Notes under the pieces: generated by a model | The model's input: the letters and a program-made list of their open reading frames with translations, nothing else | Databases searched by the model: none | Told to the model about the DNA's origin: nothing | Made by a program: the position numbers and the translations under genes | From: Acetobacteraceae bacterium | GTDB lineage: Bacteria; Pseudomonadota; Alphaproteobacteria; Acetobacterales; Acetobacteraceae | Length of the DNA: 49,187 nucleotides | NCBI GenBank assembly: GCA_003151425.1 | Contig: PLXO01000120.1 | Location: 27,764-76,950, forward strand | Reading direction: 5' to 3' | Part shown: positions 45,546 through 49,187 of the stretch, one piece after another | Numbering within the stretch: the stretch's first letter is position 1 | Layout: each line of letters begins with the position of its first letter

Positions 45546-46559
45546 ATGGCCCTATCCATACCCAGCCTCAGCCAGTTGCGCTGCTTCGAGTTGGCGGCGC
45601 GCAAAGAGAGCTTCACCGGCGCGGCGGACGTGCTTTGCCTCACTCCGTCCGCGGTGAGCCACCAGATCCGAAGCCTCGAAGCCAGCCTGGGCGTCGACCT
45701 CTTCGTTCGGCTCGGCCAAAAGATGCATCTCTCGGAGCAAGGTCGACGCTTTCTGGACGACATCCAGCCGGCCTTCGCGTTGATTGAAGCCGGAATCGGC
45801 CGGCTGAAGACCGTGCCACCCCGGGATGTTCTGACGATCTTGGTCGCCGCAAGTTTCGCCGAGATGTGGCTCATGCCGAATCTCACGCGTTTCATGGCGC
45901 TGCACCCTGCCATCGAAATCCGGCTCGTCACGCTCGCCGCGACGAGCGAATATGACGTCGACTGCGAGATACGCTACGGTCACGGAAAATGGATGGGCTT
46001 GACCGTCGAGAAGATCGCCGATGACCGCGTCATTCCGTTGATTAGTTCCGACCTGTTCCGCCGAGGGGGGGGCGTGGAGGCGGCAGGGAGCTTGATGCGG
46101 TATCCGCTGATTTACACCGAAAGTCGGCAACAAAATTGGGATCAGTGGTTCCGCAGCCAAGGTCTTGCGTCGCCAGACTCTCCGGTGCGGTTGCGCGTAG
46201 ACCGGTCCCCGTTGGCAATCAAGGCAGCGGTCTGCGGGCTTGGGGTCGCCCTCGAGAGCCGGATTCTTGCGGCGCGAGAGATCAAGGACGGACTTCTGAT
46301 CCCGTTAGACCGGCTCACCAAAATTAACCATACCGTCGCGGCGACATATTTCCTGGTCTCTTCGCACACGCGGGGCACATCGAACCGCGTGAATGCCTTC
46401 ACCGACTGGCTGCGAACGGAGTTGGCCGAGACGCTCGCCGTCGACGCTGCGGACGAGCAGGTCGGCAGCTGCTCGCCTCGACGGAGTGCTACCAAATTGA
46501 CTGTCAACGCTGGAGCAAAAGTGCATCGGCGGGCTGGAGTAAGAATGCATTACGGATGA
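45546..46559 (+). CDS. LysR-family regulator (GcvA-like), C-terminus extended into IS sequence
   Basis: 337 residues. The N-terminal winged helix (SLSQLRCFELAARKESFTGA then LTPSAVSHQIRSLEASLGVD) is followed by a GcvA-type effector domain (IEIRLVTLAATSEYDVDCEI, AVCGLGVALESRIL). GcvA-type proteins end near residue 300. Here residues beyond ~TELAETLAVD read through the terminal repeat of an IS21-like element until TGA 46559. It may control the adjacent catabolic operons. Confidence 0.85.
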   Translation: MALSIPSLSQLRCFELAARKESFTGAADVLCLTPSAVSHQIRSLEASLGVDLFVRLGQKMHLSEQGRRFLDDIQPAFALIEAGIGRLKTVPPRDVLTILVAASFAEMWLMPNLTRFMALHPAIEIRLVTLAATSEYDVDCEIRYGHGKWMGLTVEKIADDRVIPLISSDLFRRGGGVEAAGSLMRYPLIYTESRQQNWDQWFRSQGLASPDSPVRLRVDRSPLAIKAAVCGLGVALESRILAAREIKDGLLIPLDRLTKINHTVAATYFLVSSHTRGTSNRVNAFTDWLRTELAETLAVDAADEQVGSCSPRRSATKLTVNAGAKVHRRAGVRMHYG

Positions 46560-46745
46560 TGACAAGAGGGCCCCCGCGGGGGCCTGCCTGCCTCCTGGGT
46601 CATTCCTCCCCGGGTGGGTTGTCCGGCAGCAGGTTGGCGGCTCGGTCACTGCGCTGCCGGCGCTTGCTCTGCTTGAGCCGATAACTGTCGCCGTTCATCT
46701 CCAGGATGTGGACGTGATGTAACCGATGCGAGTGGGCCACCTGGC
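46502..46745. mobile_element. IS21-family remnant (right end)
   Basis: It starts with TGTCAACGC. Subterminal direct repeats CTGGAGCAAAAGTGCAT (46510-46526) and CTGGAGTAAGAATGCAT (46534-46550) are characteristic of IS21 ends. A perfect GC palindrome AGGGCCCCCGCGGGGGCCT-like (46567-46585) follows, then the istB tail on the minus strand. The left end and istA are missing. Confidence 0.7.
46600..46740 (-). pseudogene. istB: IstB transposition helper ATPase, C-terminal remnant
   Basis: The frame encodes HHVHILEMNGDSYRLKQSKR then RRQRSDRA, the C-terminal end of IS21 IstB helper proteins (DRLTHxxHILEMNGxSYR). Upstream of ~46740 the sequence no longer matches IstB, so only about 45 residues remain and the Walker motifs are lost. 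Confidence 0.75.
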
Positions 46746-46770
46746 GGCGCGTGAGGCGGGCGGGCTGTAG

Positions 46771-47086
46771 GCGTTTGGGCGGGCTCGCGGGTGTTGGGAT
46801 GGGTAGTGCCAGTGATCGTGCCATGCATCAGCACAGGCACGAAGGCGACGAGTATCGTAAGCCTCTGGTGAGGATCGCCTTGTTTCGGTAGGCGGACGCC
46901 GCTCATTTACGGCGCATGAGCAACGGCAAGCATGAGGCTGCCACAGTGGCAGCTATGTTCGGCGTCCAAATCTGACCCCACCCCGTTTTGTAAGAGGGGC
47001 AAAAGTCCGGGCACGCCGGAGCCGCATGCTGCGAACGCCAACGATCGAAGGGGTAACGGGAACAATGGTATTGGTACGGGTGCCAA
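46771..47086. other. Gene-free segment between IS21 remnant and IS66-type element
   Basis: I see no gene here. CCAAATCTGACCCCACCCCG near 46970 may derive from an IS end. I could not find a convincing inverted-repeat partner for the neighbouring IS66-type transposase. Confidence 0.5.
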
Positions 47087-48703
47087 TCAGGCGGGGCGGA
47101 GCCGCGCTCTGACGTAATGGTCGAGCGGTTGAATGATCGCGTGCCCCACTACCTTGAACCTGCTACCAAAATAATCCCACACCGCGATGCCGAGCTTGTC
47201 GCAGGTCTTGGCGAGACTGAGGAAAGCATCGCGGCAGTCACGCCCGGTCTCGCTCCGCGTTCCCGCGCTGACTTTCCGCCTTGTGACGTAACAGCGGATG
47301 TCGTTCTCCGAGCCGTTGGTGTGGAGCGGGATTTCTGGCCGGTCCAGCACCATTAGCAACTCGGCCTTGTTGGTGTGCAGCCGCGCCAGCAGGCGGTCCA
47401 GCGTGGCGAATCCGGTGCGGCGAAGGAAGATGCGGTCGAAGCGTGTGCGCAACGCCTGAGCCCGCCGCTTGCCGGGTTTCAGTTGATAAGCCTCGAGGTC
47501 CGCGTAAAAGTCCCAAATCAGGCCACGAACCCGCGTCTGCGCTGCGCGATGCCGGTCGTTGAACGTGTCCAGCTTATGCACCAGCCGTTCCGCGTGAACC
47601 CAACACAGCGCGTGCTGGCCGATGTTGAACTGCCCGGCGTCATCACTCAGAACCACGGCATCGCACAGGAATTCGTGCGCCTGAACGCTGCCCCACAACG
47701 CACCTTCGGTGGCGACCCTGACCGGCTCGAGCGTGACCTTCAACGCGTTGAAGCCCCGCCGGTCGAGATGCGCCATCCACGTGGCCTGATCAGCGAACCG
47801 CGTCTGTGGCCCCGCCGCCAGAAGGGCGATCGACGCGGCCGGCAGGCTATGCTCGCGCATGTAGACGTAAGCCGCGTCATTGAGCACGTAGTCGGTATGT
47901 CCGGCGCGGAGCAGATCGAGGAAGTTCACTCGGCTCTTCGAGGACCGCGTGCGGAACCAGGGGAACCACTCGTTGCCGATCTGCGTACAAAATCCATCTT
48001 TCCCGGCATGGCGCGCACCGGTGTCGTCCACCGTGACCCAGGACGATGTTGCCAGACCCGCGCGCAGGACATCCTGGGCTTCGGCGATGAACCCCTCGTG
48101 GTTGTCGTTCAACAGGCGAACCAACTGCCGCTTCGAGATCGAAACTCCCACCGAGCGTAACAACACCAGCAGCCGGGGCAGTGTCGATTGACCCTGGTGG
48201 TATTGCATTAGCACGAAGCGGCGCAGTTCCGGACCAAAATGGCCTTCGATCCCCTCTGGCAATGGGGCCAGGATCGTGCGGCCATCGGGCGTAACCCAGC
48301 GTTCGCGCTGGTAACAGGTTGCGCGCGCCGAAATCACCAGGTCCTGCACCAGAAAGGATTCATACCCCTTGAAGTGGCATCCAGGCGGGATCTCGGCTTT
48401 GATCACTTTCTCCTCAACGCTGACCCGAGGCATCACCCTGCCACGGCCGCGCCGCTTCTCTTTGTCGGCGGGTTTCGACGGTTCTGTCGCCTTGTCCATG
48501 GCGCTCGGTTTGATATCAGGACGGCCCTTCAAACCTTTCAGCCGGGCAATCTCCTCGCGAAGCTCGCTGATAATCTGTTTCAGGGTCGCGACTTCGCCAA
48601 ACAGCTCAACCACCAGAGCCTCAAGCTTCGGACGGCTCAGCTCGGAAAGAGTGGGGGATGGTGGCACATCTGCAAAGAATCGGACCCCATCGAGCCGGTG
48701 CAA
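47087..48703 (-). CDS. IS66-type transposase, apparently full length
   Basis: 538 residues: coiled-coil N-terminus (VVELFGEVATLKQIISELRE then EIARLKG), a basic linker, and the DDE core with SSWVTVDDTGARHAGKDG, LCDAVVLSDDAGQFNI and GSENDIRCYVTRRKVS (third acidic residue in the NGSEND segment). This single-ORF IS66 relative lacks tnpA/tnpB. The start codon appears to be TTG 48703; it could instead begin further inside. The frame is unbroken, so it may be active in trans. Confidence 0.85.
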   Translation of the reverse strand: MHRLDGVRFFADVPPSPTLSELSRPKLEALVVELFGEVATLKQIISELREEIARLKGLKGRPDIKPSAMDKATEPSKPADKEKRRGRGRVMPRVSVEEKVIKAEIPPGCHFKGYESFLVQDLVISARATCYQRERWVTPDGRTILAPLPEGIEGHFGPELRRFVLMQYHQGQSTLPRLLVLLRSVGVSISKRQLVRLLNDNHEGFIAEAQDVLRAGLATSSWVTVDDTGARHAGKDGFCTQIGNEWFPWFRTRSSKSRVNFLDLLRAGHTDYVLNDAAYVYMREHSLPAASIALLAAGPQTRFADQATWMAHLDRRGFNALKVTLEPVRVATEGALWGSVQAHEFLCDAVVLSDDAGQFNIGQHALCWVHAERLVHKLDTFNDRHRAAQTRVRGLIWDFYADLEAYQLKPGKRRAQALRTRFDRIFLRRTGFATLDRLLARLHTNKAELLMVLDRPEIPLHTNGSENDIRCYVTRRKVSAGTRSETGRDCRDAFLSLAKTCDKLGIAVWDYFGSRFKVVGHAIIQPLDHYVRARLRPA

Positions 48704-48903
48704 GAAATTATAGGTTGATAGTTCTGACAGAATACTCTATTAGCCCATCTTATTCACCGAACCAGCCGGTCGCAATTCCATTGCTAATAAACAACTATCA
48801 TGTGCGCACCTCGCCGTCGGCTGGCTTGACCGCGTTTCAGACCGTATCTCAAGGCGTTGGAGGTTGATCAGACGGGGCTCTACTGGGGCGCTTGCCCCAC
48901 CGC

Positions 48904-49187
48904 TTACGTTGGGCGTGGGATCAGCGCGCCAATCAATCCATGGAACAGTGCAGCGTCGGGGCAGTTCGCGGCAAACGCCAGTCGGACCCGGCTCGCGGTC
49001 TCTTTGATCCGCACTACAATCTTTAGCAACCGCAGCCGGATGGTCGAGAACTCGCCGCTGGCCAACGGTTGTGGCCTGGGGATTTCATCGCGCACTGTCA
49101 GCATCAGCCAGTAGGCGGCGGTGTGCAGGATCAGTCGCATCTGATTGGCAAGCGGCGAGCGGCAACTGGTCCGATCAGAGGCCAGTT
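48904..49187 (-). CDS. IS1380-type transposase, C-terminal part (runs off window)
   Basis: The open frame continues past the window end. It reads ANQMRLILHTAAYWLML then FSTIRLRLLKIVVRIKETAS and RVRLAFAANCPDAALF, the standard C-terminal helix pair of IS1380-family transposases. The active-site residues would be beyond 49187, so integrity cannot be judged. Confidence 0.75.
   Translation of the reverse strand, partial: LASDRTSCRSPLANQMRLILHTAAYWLMLTVRDEIPRPQPLASGEFSTIRLRLLKIVVRIKETASRVRLAFAANCPDAALFHGLIGALIPRPT

Noticed and set aside
47238-48160. Frames opposite or alternative to the IS66-type transposase
   Set aside because: They overlap a complete transposase and lack motifs of their own.

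Overview
The window is high-GC, mostly single-copy bacterial chromosome from what looks like an alphaproteobacterium, probably Acetobacteraceae or a relative. This is inferred from GC content, kdsA (outer-membrane LPS), cox-type molybdenum hydroxylases and many periplasmic-binding-protein transporters. No rRNA, tRNA or CRISPR array was seen.

Region 1 (1-5.6 kb): a class II aldolase diverges from a BT1/MFS-like transporter. Next comes a compact toxin-antitoxin graveyard: a VapC tail, a YhaV fragment and a frameshifted ParE, with two antitoxins still open. It abuts a truncated PLP-dependent deaminase. An RraA-like aldolase then diverges from an Asp/Glu-racemase-like gene.

Region 2 (5.5-13.2 kb): a polysaccharide deacetylase-glycosyltransferase fusion with a broken N-terminus, a D-amino-acid-dehydrogenase-like gene, a Tat-exported peptide-type binding protein, an alpha/beta hydrolase and an F420-reductase remnant. 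Short palindromic intergenic elements of several sequence families lie between genes.

Region 3 (13.1-22.6 kb), energy metabolism: coxS-coxL-coxM (form II active-site loop AYRGAGR) plus a translationally coupled small protein. These diverge from a group-3b-like cytoplasmic [NiFe] hydrogenase operon: Fe-S beta subunit, a stand-alone cyclic-nucleotide-binding-fold protein, flavin/2Fe-2S gamma subunit, small subunit, large subunit and maturation protease.

Region 4 (22.8-26.7 kb): a YjbR-fold protein coupled to kdsA, a lysine-2,3-aminomutase-like radical SAM gene, an array of six ~108-bp tandem repeats, and an orphan gene.

Region 5 (26.7-46.5 kb), an imino/amino-acid catabolic island: two sets of polar amino-acid ABC transporters, HcnABC/D-hydroxyproline-dehydrogenase-like oxidase subunits and D-amino-acid-dehydrogenase-like flavoproteins. 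It also holds two DHDPS-superfamily genes, a cyclase-family hydrolase, a proline-racemase-family enzyme (Ser91/Cys258) and a LysR regulator. Together they suggest uptake, epimerisation, FAD-dependent oxidation and deamination of hydroxyproline or a related imino acid. The terminal dehydrogenase is not in the window. In both transporter operons an internally deleted IS (ISAs1-like, ISL3-like) sits between the binding-protein and permease genes.

Region 6 (46.5-49.2 kb): IS debris, namely an IS21/istB tail that has extended the LysR reading frame, an apparently intact IS66-type transposase, and an IS1380-type transposase running off the window end.
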